Counted from the first letter of the stretch, positions 36,309 through 49,294 are shown. The stretch: 64,000 nucleotides of DNA from Chimonanthus salicifolius (GCA_013350335.1 CM023539.1:29877043-29941042), one strand, 5' to 3'. Program-made: numbers and translations. The notes: generated from the sequence alone by a model not told the origin.

Positions 36309-36595
36309 GGTGCATTCGGTTTCAGTTAAAATCACAAATTTACATAGCATTTTATCAATTTTTTTTCATTTTTCCCTACTGTCAGACGTTTACTATTGCC
36401 CCAAGCGGCTGTCTTATTTTTTTTAGAAGATTTCTGTAAGTATTTATTTTGAGTTAATATTTTTAGTTTATAGACCTCATTAAGAAGAAGCTAGATATTT
36501 AATTTCATCAAAAAATAACTTACGGTTTGCTCTATAAAACTCGGAGAAGAAAATATAAAAAAAAAAAAAATGAAAAATCCGCCTGTGAACAGTGA

Positions 36596-36850
36596 TATGC
36601 AGGCCCTAAATTGTCAGAAGAGCATTTTGGCAATTCGGTAATTCGGATGAACAGTGTTCGATGGCATTTTCGTAATTTTGGTGAACAGTACTGTGCATAG
36701 TTCTGAGTGGCATTTTCGTAATTTTTTGAATAGTGCCCAGTGGCATTTCCGTAATTTCGGTGAACAGTAATGTGAATAGTGCCAAGGGCATTTTGGTAAT
36801 TTTGGATATTTTTGGGGGCAAAAACGTAATTTTTGGAAAAGTTTCAAAAA
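36596..36850 (+). repeat. GGCATTTTCGTAATTTTGG...GAACAGTG unit array
   Basis: Units begin near 36621, 36664, 36711, 36744 and 36788, with spacing 33-47 bp, followed by a partial CAAAAACGTAATTTTTGG. Two parts alternate: GGCATTTTCGTAATTTTGG and TGAACAGTG/TGAATAGTG. Confidence 0.85.
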
Positions 36851-39067
36851 TGAATTTTATGTTGTTTTAGCTGAAAAATATTTATGTTAGACCACTTGGG
36901 GGTTATTTTTAACCCGTATTAAGCTCAGGGGTAAAATCGTAATTTTTACAAAATTGTAAGAAAACTCTCTAAATATATTGTCATGATATTGCAAATACTT
37001 AGGAGTATATATTATTGCTATATAATGTTATTATACGTTGTATTTAAACTGTTTTTCGTTTTAAATAAATTACTGAAAAACACTTGCCAACCAAAGGTGA
37101 GGATATTCAACCACACTATGTGTTTACTAAAATGCATCTCATTTTTCATTCAATACAATGTTTCTTTCACCATTAGCCATACGACAATAAGTAGATATCC
37201 GTGGTCATTTTTATTGACGGAAAGGATGTAATGGGATTAGAATGCGATACCGACACTGTTCACACGTAAGGAGGTGATTATAAGTTTCTACATATAAAAC
37301 GTGAACTTGAGAGTGTTTCAGGATGTTGAGATCTAGCCATCCTAAAACGGAGTACAGAACTCACGTGTTCCTAGAGACTATTTGGTATTGTGATATGGGT
37401 GATCTGATGATATATCAGGTATCTAACAGGGATTCCGATAGGAATATGCATTTTGTGTTAACTGATGTATTGCAGGATAATTAATCTATGCAATAAATGA
37501 TGAGTATAGGATAGACGTACCCGATTGGAGAGAACGGTAACACTTATTTGTGTTATAATGTAACCCGTTAGTGGGCTTTTAATCTATATTTAGTTTTTTC
37601 AGCATATTATATACTGATTGATGATATTTGTATTATGATTCCATGAGGGAGGTCTTAGAATCTATGTTAGCTGAGTGAGGTTATTATGATCATATGTGTG
37701 AGAGATGTTATGTGGGTTAACAATAATGTTTAAATCCATGTGTTGATGTGCATATTGATTGGTGTATTGTGCATATCAAATTACCTCATACCAATGTATG
37801 GAGTACCTAGCTCGTAGAGGGCACTGGTACGAGGTGTATTTAAAATATGAGCTGTGTGAAGCACTGAGCATGAATTTGCCAGCAGTGTAGGAAACGTATT
37901 ACTCGCGGTTAGGGGAAAACTGTAGACGTTGTTTGGCGGGGGTATCTTTTTGAGAAATAAAAGACATTTCCTAGTAGATAACAGTGTTGACATTATTTTA
38001 CATGATTTCTAAGTGTATAAACTGTTGTTTTATAACATGTCTATTAGGTTGATAATATATTTTATTATTCAGAAGTTGCTGTTGTTTTCTCTTCATTGAG
38101 TTTGTAAAACTTACACCCTTACGAAACAGGAAACCCAGAGGACGAAAGACAAGAGCATCTTCAGCTGTAGTTTAAGGTGGAGACCCTTTAGCTATCTACC
38201 CAAATGTTGGGATTTTATGTTTAACTTAGTAGACATTGTACATATGAGCATGCAATGTAATAAACCCTTTATGATGTTCATTTGAAACACTGTAAGATGT
38301 AATAAAGTCTACTTCGTTTCTGATGTGCAATTCGGATGTTAATGGGATCGATTGATGATAAATGTTAGGTAGATCATCTGTGACATTTTCTATTTAAACT
38401 TTCCTAAGAGGTTGAGTTATAGATTATATGTTGGTCAGTAGTGTATCCACATACTATGTGTCGAGGTGAAATCTGTCAAGCTTTTGAGTTTTAAGCGGGC
38501 CCATGGTAACCCCTCTATCTGCTTGGGATTTTTACCAGCTAGATATGGTTGGGTCCAAGGCTGCTAAATGTTAGATCCAAACTTGGTCATAAGAGATGTT
38601 AAAGTCTATAAGTTGATTTCCGCAAAGTCTCAATATTGTGTTAGAAAAAAAAAATCTCACGTCATTGGGCCCGGAGGGTCGGGGCATGACAATTATTATT
38701 ATAGTGTTAAAGTCATTTCATTAAATAAATGTTAATTTTTTAGAATTTGGTAGGAAATATAAATGAAACGGATATCAATTTAAAGTAATTTTTTTTTATA
38801 AGTACGTTGACGTCTGTGCAAATATTTAATTATTTAAAGATGTACATTTGATTTTGATCTCTTAGCTGACATAATTTCTAATCTTGGTAACTAATGAATT
38901 TAGATATTAGGTGTAGAAAACAATTACAATAAGCACAGAATTTCCGTGGAAAATTTCGAAAGGAAAAAACCACGAAGAGGAAGAGAGTATTATTGTAATT
39001 GTCACACGAAAAGTACAGTCACTAATATGAATATATAATTACAATGAGAGTCATAAGTATTTAGTAG

Positions 39068-39470
39068 GGCTAAATCGGGCCGGGCGGAGTCGGGTCAAGT
39101 TTTTTGAAATTAAATCCGTCCCGAATTACTAATATATGAAACCCGATTCGACCCCACTCAAACTTTTGACCCGGAGTTCTTGACCCAACCTGACCCAAAT
39201 TATAACTCGACTCAACCCGAAACCTGACCCGACCCACCCCGCATTTTGAACCTACTTTAGCCTACTTTTTAGCCAGTTGGGTCGGGCTTGATCGGGTTGG
39301 ATCGGGTTAACTTAAAAATCTCTCAACCTAACCCGACCCGAATTAATGCGAGTTTCTGACTTCTCAACCCAACCCGACCTGCTGACCCTACTTTCATAAC
39401 CCACCCCGCATGATTTTCGGGTCGGGTCATGCTGGTTCGGGCCAAAACCCGACCCGAGTTTGTATTTAGG
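39068..39470. repeat. CGGGTCGGGT / ACCCGACCC word tract
   Basis: Dense irregular repeats of GGGTCGGGT and its complement ACCCGACCC on the same strand, so the segment can pair with itself. Its left start TAGGGCTAAATCGGGCCGGG is reminiscent of non-autonomous hAT elements that open TAGGGGTGTCAA..CGGGTCGGG. I could not define TSDs. Confidence 0.6.
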
Positions 39471-40899
39471 AGTCTTAATCACATCCAAACTCTCTCTCCT
39501 CCATCAACGTTGGAGATATAGAATACACAGCACAACTAAATGTCATAATGAGAACAAACTCTTCTGGTTGGATATACTTTTTTTTTTTTTCAACGATAAC
39601 CAACATAAATTAGATTAAAGAGGCAAATATACCTACAAATAGTACAAAAGAGTTCTAGAGACTTAAACCCATCATCACTAAAGTGGATAGAAAAAAATAT
39701 ACTTCTACTTAGCCAGCGCATTTCTTTTTTTTTTTTCTGATATGTGTCTTCTTAATGAGTCTTATAAACTATATCATTTAACTATTTTTATTAAATATAG
39801 ATAATGATTTTTGCACCACTATTTTTTGTTCATGGTGTACTTCCTTTAAAAGTAAATTACAATTTTGCCGTTACTTTCTTATTCCCCTCTTTTTCCTATT
39901 TTCCAAAAGCAAGGGCAAATTAGAATTTTCCTTTAAGAGAGTGTGCTATGAGAGAAAATGGTGATGCAAAAATCACTACCCTTAAATCTTTTAAATATAA
40001 ATTTTATTTTAAAATTATATTTCAATTTTTTTATAAAATTACAAAAATAATGGTCAAATCTAGATAAAAATGTTAAGTTCTCTTTTAAGTTAAAATTTTT
40101 ATTTCTAGACTCAACAATCCATTTTTAAGTTTTATATAAAAATAAAATATATCGCATGAATATAATTTTGAAATTAATTAATGCTAATAAATATATTTAG
40201 TATAATTTGTGAAATCTAAAACAAGAGTGGACTCGGCAGAAGTGAATCCTTGGACTCAGTAATGTGTGTCGATGGACAACTTTTGCGTAGTTGGATGGGT
40301 CCACTCTCTAAATGTTTGCCTTGACTGATGTCCCAATGCCATCCAGCCACCTGTTTGGGGTGGTCAAACTCGCATTCGCCGTGGTCAAAATTGTTACTAT
40401 TTTAGTCTTAGAACTTACTGGAAGGACATAAAAATGCGTCGATGTAATCTTATTGGCGAAGAGCTTATTTATCTTTTTAATAATGAATTTATATAATACG
40501 ACTACAAAAATGTAATCAACAAGTGAAATTATTGTATGACTATATTATTATTATTAATAATCTATATAATTTATTGTTGATGTCTTTAATCAAAGAAAAT
40601 TATTTATTAAATCGATATTAAAATTTGAATTTGAGTCAACATATGGTGGTAATTGATATTTTATTAGTTGAATCAATGTGTAATATTAGTTGTGCTGAGT
40701 TTATATGTATTCACTTAATTGAGTCTGATTATATTTTATTTTTTATAAAAAAATAAAGATGACAATCCAAAATACATTGGATTAGATGGAGCAGCTCTAA
40801 ATAAGATATATATATTTTTTTGATAACAAGGGTATCTCCACCCCCACATGGAAAATGATAGTAATTCCATATATATGTGTAAACCTCTTACTCAACATA

Positions 40900-40990
40900 T
40901 ATCGGTTAAGTTCATGGAGAGTGGCCTATTGAGGTGGAGCGTGAATCGATTTCAAGACCCCGCTTCATAAGGTGGGTTTCTTGATCGTCA
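40900..40990 (-). mobile_element. SINE-like repeat copy
   Basis: GAGAGTGGCCTATTGAGGTG then AATCGATTTCAAGACC matches the repeat at 2180-2220/27175, with a box-B-like sequence on the minus strand. Confidence 0.4.
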
Positions 40991-41911
40991 GGTCAACCTA
41001 GCTTTGAGTTCGATGTGGACAAAAAAATTATTTAAGTAATTTTTTTATTTAAATATTATGAGTTTGTAAGATGAGATATGAAAAACCAATAAAACTATAG
41101 CAATCAAATTTTTAAAATCCAAAATTTTCAAGGTAAAATCATTATATGTCAAATTTTACCTATTCATTATCTATCACATTTGTCAAAAAAAGAAAATTGT
41201 TTGAATCACTTAAATTTTGAATAAATAGTCTCCTTAGATACGAAGGCTTTGAAAGTATCACTACATTTCTCAGATCAAATACGTATCAACAAAAAATTGC
41301 TATGATGATTTTTAAGGCATTGATTTAGAATTTGATGTGCAAGTTAAAATCCAATTGATTTAATATTTGGTAACATGCTCTTATTTTTCAATAAAATTCA
41401 ATAGAACTTTAAAGAGCATCTAATTAGGAAGATTGTTTATTAATTTTCCAGTCGAGTCACATATCTTTATTTGGGAGAGTCTGTAAATTGATCATTTACA
41501 TTTGCTCATCCTACTCTTTAAGTTTAAATTTAAAATTTTAATTACCACAAGCTATTAATTTTTCACATGTCAACTAATTGAATATATGAATTTTCACAGT
41601 TTTCTACTATCAACATAATCGTCTATATTTTCAACCTAATCATATAAAATCCAATTCATAATAGATAGTAGATCTTACTTAAAAACAAATGACTACCTTG
41701 ATCTTTTAAAATTTTCTTAAATTTTTAAGTAAAAAATTATGAAATTCAATAGGTTCAGCAGACTTTTTGGATCATTCATAAAGTAAGGTTGAAATGAATA
41801 ATAGAATAGTTTTTAAGGTACAATGGCTTACTAGAGTGGTTTAAATAAAAGATACGAAAAACACCCAATTTTGGAATGAAGATTGCTTCTTCAAGTTTGT
41901 AATAAATTGAT

Positions 41912-42840
41912 GGGAGCCATAAAGATATCTAGGAAATCTTTCCCTACACACCTTTTCTCTAAACGTTGATGAAAATTACTCTTTTGCCTTTCCACTTAAA
42001 AATGCCACATCTTCCGAACGGGTGCTCCACCAAATTCGTTCGTACAAATTCAAAAAATCATTCGAATGAATGGGTTCTAAAGTGGGATTTTCAAACTAAG
42101 TCATTTCTCGACCAATTTCTACAAACAAAGTATCAAAATTCATCTACTCTGAATTTTATGAATTCCATGGCTGATTTTAAGTGAAAAGGATATAGTTTTG
42201 AGCTTTAAAAATCGTACCTAAAGAATTAAGGAACTACCCTCTTAATTCTTTGGGTACGATTTTTGAGGCCCAAAACTATACATTTTTTACTTAAAATCAG
42301 TAATAGAGTTCATAAAATTCAGAATAGATAGATTTTGATATCTTGTTTGTAGAGATCGGTCGAGAAACGACTTTGTTTGAAAATCCCATTCCACAGCCCA
42401 CTTCGTTCGAACGAAGGAATTCCCACTACATTCGAACGAATGAATTCCTTCGTTAGAAAGAAGTGGGATGTGGAGTGAGATTTTTAAATGAGGCCGTTTC
42501 TCGACGGATTTCTACAAACAAGGTATCAAAATTCATCTAATCTGAATTTTATGAATTCCGAAACTGATTTTAAGTGAAAAGGGTATAATTTTGGACTTAA
42601 AAAATCATACCAAAGAACTAACGAACTTCCCTCTTAATTTTTTGGGTACAATTTTTGAAGCCCAAAACTATACCTTTTCACTTAAAATAAAAAATTCGTT
42701 CGACGATGTTTTTTCATTCGGTGGATCACCCGTTCGGAGGATTCATTGTTTTTAAGTGGAAGGGCAAAAAGGTAATTTCTATCAACTTTTGGAAAAAGGG
42801 TGTGTAAGGAAAGATTTCTCGGATGTCTATATAGGCTCCC
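41912..42840. mobile_element. Fold-back Mutator-like MITE with compound palindromes
   Basis: Perfect 9-bp TSD TAAATTGAT at 41903-41911 and 42841-42849. Termini are inverted repeats starting GGGAGCC and extending about 150 bp (both contain CCGAACGGGTG and CACTTAAAAA near their inner ends). Inside are two further hairpins. About 42070-42210 pairs with 42235-42390, and about 42460-42625 pairs with 42630-42700, built from the same module (ACAAACAAGGTATCAAAATT, TTCATAAAATTCAGA, CACTTAAAATCAG). A 9-bp TSD and long inverted ends indicate a non-autonomous MULE. No transposase frame is present. Confidence 0.88.
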
Positions 42841-42849
42841 TAAATTGAT

Positions 42850-43894
42850 CCCTATTAGATAGAAATATTGGTTGATTGGATGGTAATGATCTATTGATGT
42901 GAGGAGACAGGATCAATCTGCTCATGTTATAATTTGTTGGGAAAGATAACTTGCAAGTTTTATCAAGCTTAGCAAATCGCATTAAAAGTGTTATAACTTT
43001 TAAGATTTAAATATATAAATTTATTAAATCTATATTTAAAAGAGGAAAACAAAATTTTATCATATTTAAATGAACTCATTAGGAAACAGAACTCTAGAGT
43101 TTGATTCTCACTCCACCCTAAAGGACTACTGCACATAAGTTACTCTGTCTGTGTGTATAAGGCTAAGCTAAAAAATTTGGCAGATACGTTGCATATCGGC
43201 CAGAATTCCACGCAGCATATCGGTGCATAGTGGGCCCACCCAGTTGCGACCAATAGTCGATACATATCAGTTGGTAAAGCCGAAAGGGTATCTCTGGTAA
43301 AATGGCCATAACTTTGTCATACGGATTTCGATCAATATGACTTGAGAGGCATTGAAAAGAGGACTCAGAGATCTATGCGACGGGAATAAGGATTGAAGCA
43401 TTAAATTTTTCCACACTTTATTATTGAATTTGAGATTATTTAAGAGTCAAAATAAAAAAATGATAAAAATAACTCTAAATGGTAATTTTATGGGAAAAGT
43501 AGTAGAAAAATACTAGACTTTATTTTCTACGCTTGTGGATTAATACTTTTGGGTTTTTTCATATTTTTCAAAATATTTTAAAATTCTCAATTTTATAATT
43601 TTGAAATTACATTTAAATATTTAAGTGACTGCTAAATAATGAAAGAATTATATAGAAATGAAGTTTAGAATTTTCTTGATTTTCTGTAAATCTTCAGAAT
43701 TTTTTGAAAAAAATAAAAATAAAATTCAGAGTAGAGAGAATGCATATCGGCCCGTAACGACTAATATGTATCGGTTCACCGATAGAGGCATCACGACCGC
43801 CCGCATCAGCGAACCAATTTTTTTTCTTGAGGGATAGAGAGGCTTGCACATGTATCAATAATTAGTCAGACACTCTAAAAAATCTCAAGAATTA
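42850..43894. other. AT-rich intergenic DNA with a partial SINE-like copy
   Basis: No gene is seen. The stretch 43090-43165 (TTTGATTCTCACTCCACCCT..TAAG) matches the SINE-like repeat in sense orientation; its 5' part is missing. The texts GCATATCGGCC and ATGTATCGG recur near 43190-43265 and 43745-43790. Confidence 0.4.
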
Positions 43895-44526
43895 GTCAAG
43901 AACAGTGCCAGCCCTGAGATTTCAGGGGTCGTAGGCGAACTCTTAAAATGGACCTTTTATACACTCACAAAAAATAAAATAATACAATTTTTTTACAAAA
44001 GTGTAAAACATCCAAATAAAATATCATAATCAAATTTATAACAAAATATTATATAAAATTTATTCTTCTCGAATTTTGAGATGCAAAATTACTAATTAAA
44101 TTACTATATTTAAATTTTTTTAACATATTTTTTCAATAGATAAGATAGTTAATCCATTGAATCTTTCTTGTTACAAATTTAATTTCCACTTGTGTCATGC
44201 ATGTTGATTTTTTATTTTTTATTATTATTTTATTATATTTAAAAAAAGTAGTTGACATGCTAAAGTATATAATGCATTTAAAACAACTTATAAAGTAAAA
44301 TTATATTAAAAAATTATCAGTCAATTATAAACTATAAAACACAAAATAGTCATTTAAATTTAAACCCATTTTCTTTCCATTCAACCATCTATATTATATT
44401 GAACACTAAGTTTCCTCATTTAGGGACTTCTTTAGGTCACACTTTTATTAAAATTTCTAAAAAAAAATGATAAGAATAATGATTAGTTAAAATTTGACCT
44501 TTATATAATCATTTTAATCTTATAAT

Positions 44527-47500
44527 TCTAATACCCTGACCCGATTTAGGCGTAATTAGTTTAATAAATCCTTCTTAGACCGGTTAATCTTGAAGATTAC
44601 GGTTAGGGCTTTACGAAAAGCCTAGGTACCGCCCAATCTGAGCTCGAAAACTCAATGATCCAGCTCGTCCAACTGGAATGGCAAAATGGTAATTTACCAT
44701 TCTTTGATATTATTTAAGTCATTATGTGATTATTGTTGGATGATATTATTTTCCTTAATCAAGGATTTCTATTTCTGATTTTAGAATTATTTTATTTTCA
44801 GAAAATGATACTTAAAACTGGCCAAAAAGACCCCGAGAAGGGAAAATAAATATTTTTAAATGATTTTAGAAATGAGAAAATTTTTCAAACAAGCATATTA
44901 TTTTAGACCGTTTTATTTCGGTTTACTTTATTATTTCAAACCTTGAAAATGAGGATTTTAATTCATTTTATTTAACACAAGTTAAATTAAGTAAATATTG
45001 TCAAATTATGGATTTTATTTAAATCTATGGTTTTTAGTGAATTTTAAATCTCTAAATTTTTATGGTGACTAGAGTTTTTAGAGCCCAACAGTTTTGCAAG
45101 TTGGATTAAATTTATTAAGCCTTTAAAATCATATTTTTACTTAAATATTGATTTTAGTCAAAACTGAACCTTTTTGCAAAAATCGAAACTATCAGACAGG
45201 GACTTATTTGCAAAGAACAGTTTCACTGTTCGGACGTCGGCCAGCCGCTGCATGCAACCCCCGTTGGCCATCACCCATTGCCCAACAAAATCTATAAATT
45301 AGCTCTCTTCCCCAGCTGGTTTCACCCCCAGATTCATCTCAGGCCCTCTGTGAAACCAAACCAGATCGATCACCTCTCCCTCTGTTTCTGTTTTTCAATT
45401 TTTGGTTGACCGTAAGCTAGAAGAGGAAGATTTTTCAAAGTCGGGATTTTCAACCCAAAAACTCAAGTGAAGGTACCCATTGTGTTCATCTTTAAATTTT
45501 AATTGGTTTAGAATCAAGAAAGAGCAAATTTGACTGAGTTTTGAGTGTGTAAAACCGATTTCAAGTTTAAGGAAAAACCATGGATTTCTTGTGTTGACTA
45601 GGTTTTGGTGTTTAGATCCGATGTTTCAATCACTGTTTAAGATTTTAATTTATTCCCTAAGGTAAGAGGACTCACTGAGGAGTCCATCTAGCCGGTTGGA
45701 TGTGAAAATTGAATCCATGAAACTCACCGTTTCTGGATTCTTATTTCACTCTCTGCTTAGCGTCACTGTCTGCTGTTACAGACAAGGGAAGAAGAAGACT
45801 CTTGGAAGGTCCAGTCCGAGGGTGACCCCTTCGGACATTTCGAGCTTCGGCTCGAAGTCCCGAAGAGTCAGAGGCTAAGCATTGCCCGCCTCTGCTGCCC
45901 AGGCGTTCGGAGCCTGTTCAGAAGGACCGATCCCCTCTCGGACGATCCGAGCTTCCCTTGGCATGATCTGAGACACACAAACCCACTGAAACCCTGTTTT
46001 CTGTCTTCTTGAGTTCGGAAGCACCTTCGGATGATCCGCGAATTGACCCTCGGACGATCCGAAGAGCAGAACCAAGTTCCGAGGTTTTGTGGACTACTTT
46101 AGATCGTGGCTCAGACAGTCCGAAGCCACAATACCTGGTTCTAAGGCATGTTCCGAGTAACCCAGTTTTTTGATGATAAATCTTAGTTTGAATTAAGATA
46201 CATGTGTTAGACCCTAGGTTTAATGTGATGTTTATACCCATTGATAATTTAAAAATGTACTATCCCCTTCTTCTCTTATTACTATAGTGTATTACTATTG
46301 TATTCACTACCAAGCTGACACTATTTGTCAGGTACTGAGTGACTTCACTTTCAAGCTGACGCTATATTTGTCGGGCACTGAGTGACCTCTAGGCCTAACT
46401 CAATACGTCAATCTGGTCATGTCTAAAAGACAATATGAGAAGTGGCTTGAGCCCCTTGTACATCTAGACCTAACTCAATATGTCAATCTGGTTTTCTCCA
46501 GAAGACAATATGAGAATTGGTCTGAGCAGGTATTTATTATTATATTGTGGATTATTATAACTTAAAATGGTTAGAAACCAAGTCGGAGACTCAATTCCAT
46601 TTACCCAGGAGATTTTTGGAAAAATAGTATGATTTTGAAATACTACAAGTATATATTCCTTTGCATGCTATATATGTTGTCCAATTATTGATTGCACACT
46701 TGTTTGCATGTTGACAGAGACTGCGATATCACACAATTTCGGTGAGGGGACTTAACTTTGCAGTAGGTGTAAATCAGGTTTATAAGATGGATATTGAGCA
46801 ATGAGTAGTTTCAAGTTTTGATGAACCCACCCATGTGCCTGGACATGATGCACTGTTCTAAGAAGTGCTTATGATGATTATATGTGATGATGTTGATTAT
46901 GAGTTATGTGATACTGCTTCCACGTATCTTTTATTATTGAACCATCGCCGAGCTGAGTGTGTCGGTTACATCTACTGGACCAGGTGAGTCGACAGTGACT
47001 GACAAGGTGTGTCAGTACCGATTTTGAGATGTATACCAGAGATGTACTTGTAAGGAGTATTTTGACCGTGTCGGGACTTAATACTATTGGTGTCAGTATA
47101 GTATCTAGGGGTACAGTGGATGACAGTAGTTATGGAATAATGTTGAGATTTTGGCAATCCTTGAGATATTATTGCAAATGTTGATTATTTGACTAACTTG
47201 ATATTTCATTAGACTGCATTGTTATTTTCCTTCAGTGGGCTGGTTAGCTCACCCCACTCACCTTTCAGGAAATGTACCCGAAGACGAGAACCCTCTGTAT
47301 GAAGCTTAGGATGGATAAGCTGCTATGTTGCCTTGGGATTCCTACTGAGGGGAATTCCGCTATCTTTGTCTTTTGGTTCTTCGAACCATATGTTTTTGTA
47401 AAGTACCGTGTGTGGTACTTGGTTTGTGTTGATATAATGTATTAAATCACTATGTGTTCCGTAGCTACTCTGGTTTTGTTTTAATAATATTTCGTTATGG

Positions 47501-47695
47501 AAATATTGTCGTTGCGTGTTATGAGTTGTCTTTATGGGTAGACTTATGGTATGTGTGTGAGTCCACATGTTGAGATCATGTGTGACCTTTGGGCCTAACC
47601 TTTGATCTGGCCCAGTTAGAATTCTTGAGTTTAGTTTAAAAAAGAAAAAAAATCAGTGACCCTTTCTGGGCCCACTTTCGGGTCGGGGCGTTACA
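44527..47695 (+). mobile_element. 3.2 kb solo LTR (family A), inserted in the hAT-like element
   Basis: Starts TCTAATACCCTGACCCG (expected TG mutated to TC) and ends GGGTCGGGGCGTTACA. TSD ATAAT lies at 44522-44526 and 47696-47700. It is homologous end to end to the minus-strand copy at 7477-10656. TATAAATT at 45293-45300 gives plus-strand sense, and CGGA.GATCCGA words cluster at 45800-46135. There is no internal sequence. Confidence 0.92.
45293..45300 (+). promoter_or_regulatory. TATA box in family A solo LTR
   Basis: TATAAATT, followed by pyrimidine-rich text typical of a transcription start, about 770 bp from the LTR start. Confidence 0.55.
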
Positions 47696-47760
47696 ATAAT
47701 AGAGTCAATTAATCATCTCAATTCTTAATTTTAAAAAGAAAAATAAGACTACATGATAAA

Positions 47761-47951
47761 TGTTTTTTATCATGATGTTTAATTCATTTTATTAGAATTA
47801 TATATTTAAAATTTAGAAAAAAAATTAAGCAAATTAGTAAAATAGATACTCCCCATGTTTTTTATCATGATGTTTAATTTATTTTATTAGAATTATAGAT
47901 TTAAAATTTGAAAAAAGAATTTGCGAAATCAGTAAAATAGATACTTCCCAA
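47761..47951. repeat. 95-bp tandem duplication in the hAT-like element
   Basis: 47761-47855 and 47856-47951 share TGTTTTTTATCATGATGTTT and AAAATAGATACT.CCCA with a few substitutions. Confidence 0.85.
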
Positions 47952-47965
47952 GTTGGTTGAAAAAT

Positions 47966-48038
47966 TGAACAAAGCATGAATCGATCACACAACCTTTGGA
48001 TTGTGGATAAGACACGCTACCACTACACCACAAATCTA
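47966..48038 (-). tRNA. tRNA-Trp-like pseudogene inside the hAT-like element
   Basis: On the minus strand, 73 nt resemble plant tRNA-Trp: GTGGTGTAGTGGTAGCG (box A and D arm), TCC A-type anticodon context with CCA at the expected place, AAAGGTTGTGTG, then GATCGATTCATGC (box B and T arm), ending TTCA. The acceptor stem does not pair well and one base is missing before the anticodon, so it is probably a decayed copy. It lies 130 bp from the element end. Alternatives are a tRNA-derived SINE head or chance; I prefer captured tRNA-like sequence. Confidence 0.5.
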
Positions 48039-49294
48039 TTTTCTTATGAAATAAACATTAAAATAAATTTATAAATAAAAGGAGCAGGAACTTAAAAATT
48101 AAACCTGACTTAGGGGCCCTATCTATTTGGAGCCCTAGGTGGCGGCCTAATTCGCCTAAGGACAGGGCCAGGCCTGGTCAAGAACTCTAAGAGACCTCAC
48201 CACTTTTATCATAAAAAAAAAAAAAAAGGACTTATTTGCTCCCAACATTATTTTGTACCCAATTGAAACAAATCGAGATGCTCATTTTAAAATCTCTTAG
48301 CTCTCACAAAAAAAGTACCTTTTACAGCTTATTCCACATAGATATTGCTACATGAAGAACTAACAAGTGCAAAATTTATCTTTCTATTTACAGTAATTGT
48401 ACGGTAGGGATTGCCTCATATTTTACATAGAGAAGTATACAATCAAATGAAAGAATTTTATACATCCTTCAAGAATCAAGACTAGTTGATAAATGTCCAA
48501 AATGTCCAACCTTATAAATGCAGCTATGCCACATGTCCAACCTTAAACATGCGGCTATAAAATAAGAAAGTTAAAAGAACAAAGTGGAGTGTGATATGAC
48601 TTAGTAAAAGACAAGTGTCTATGGCATAATTGATAAATATTTATCCTTTTTAATTAAAAAATTACGAGTTCAACTCAACATTGCACAGATAATTAGTTAG
48701 AAGAAACAAAACAACTAAGTCTCATTATAGATGTGAAATGCAAATAAATATTTTTGACGATGATGACAATGGTGCTGAGCATAACTCTGTTATTGAAGGA
48801 CAAATGATACCTTATTAAAAAAAGTAGAAAATAAAATAAAATCTTTGTTGTTAATTATTTTTAAGATTGGTTTAGAGGGAGGAAAATTAGAATTATACTC
48901 TTCAGAAGTGATCTCAGTTGTTGTTTCCTAATTTTCTCCACTATTTGTTGACATATTTGGTTATATTTCCGTGCATCTATGTCGATGGCCCACATTCCTC
49001 TTTATACACATCAATATCCTATATTTACTTACGTTACATTTACATGTATATACTCTTTTGTTGTATTATTATCATTTATATCATTTAAATTAGTGATTCA
49101 GTACATTAAAATCTGTCCAAATTGAGATCAAAATCCATTTGAATATTAATTAAGTTCAAATATAGAACTAGACCTAAGGTATAAATAGATTCAAAATTTA
49201 CTTTAAATTTATTTATTTTCAATTTTCTTTTTTAACTTACATGCTTTCATATATCTTTTTAATCTCTATCTAAATTCATATTGACATACTCATC

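Larger units (their letters stand above)
35434..38691 (+). mobile_element. 3.26 kb solo LTR (family B)
   Basis: Starts TGTAACAACTCGATTC and ends GGTCGGGGCATGACA. ATTAT repeats at 35429-35433 and 38692-38696. A plus-strand TATAAATA (36301-36308) gives the sense. The end text resembles family A (GGGTCGGGGCGTTACA), but the body differs. No second LTR, primer-binding site or internal region is found. After the TATA box, 36596-36850 holds five to six degenerate copies of a GCATTTTCGTAATTTTGG...AACAGTG unit. Short frames inside are not credible genes. Confidence 0.9.
38697..41902. other. AT-rich intergenic DNA
   Basis: No gene is seen. It contains the GGGTCGGGT tract and one SINE-like copy listed separately. 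The less AT-rich 40220-40400 stretch has no readable domain. Confidence 0.45.
43903..48176. mobile_element. Non-autonomous hAT-like element, split by a solo LTR
   Basis: Ends CAGTGCCAGCCCTG (left) and, inverted, CAGGCCTGGCCCTG (right), with an 8-bp TSD GTCAAGAA at 43895-43902 and 48177-48184. Subterminal GGCGAACTC/GGCGAATTAGG also pair. Without the solo LTR it is about 1.1 kb, AT-rich and non-coding. Its right part carries a 95-bp tandem duplication and a tRNA-Trp-like segment. The 8-bp TSD and CAG ends support hAT. Confidence 0.85.

Noticed and set aside
39068..39470. Possible telomere-like or satellite array
   Set aside because: The GGGTCGGGT words are irregular and mixed with their complement; not a tandem array.
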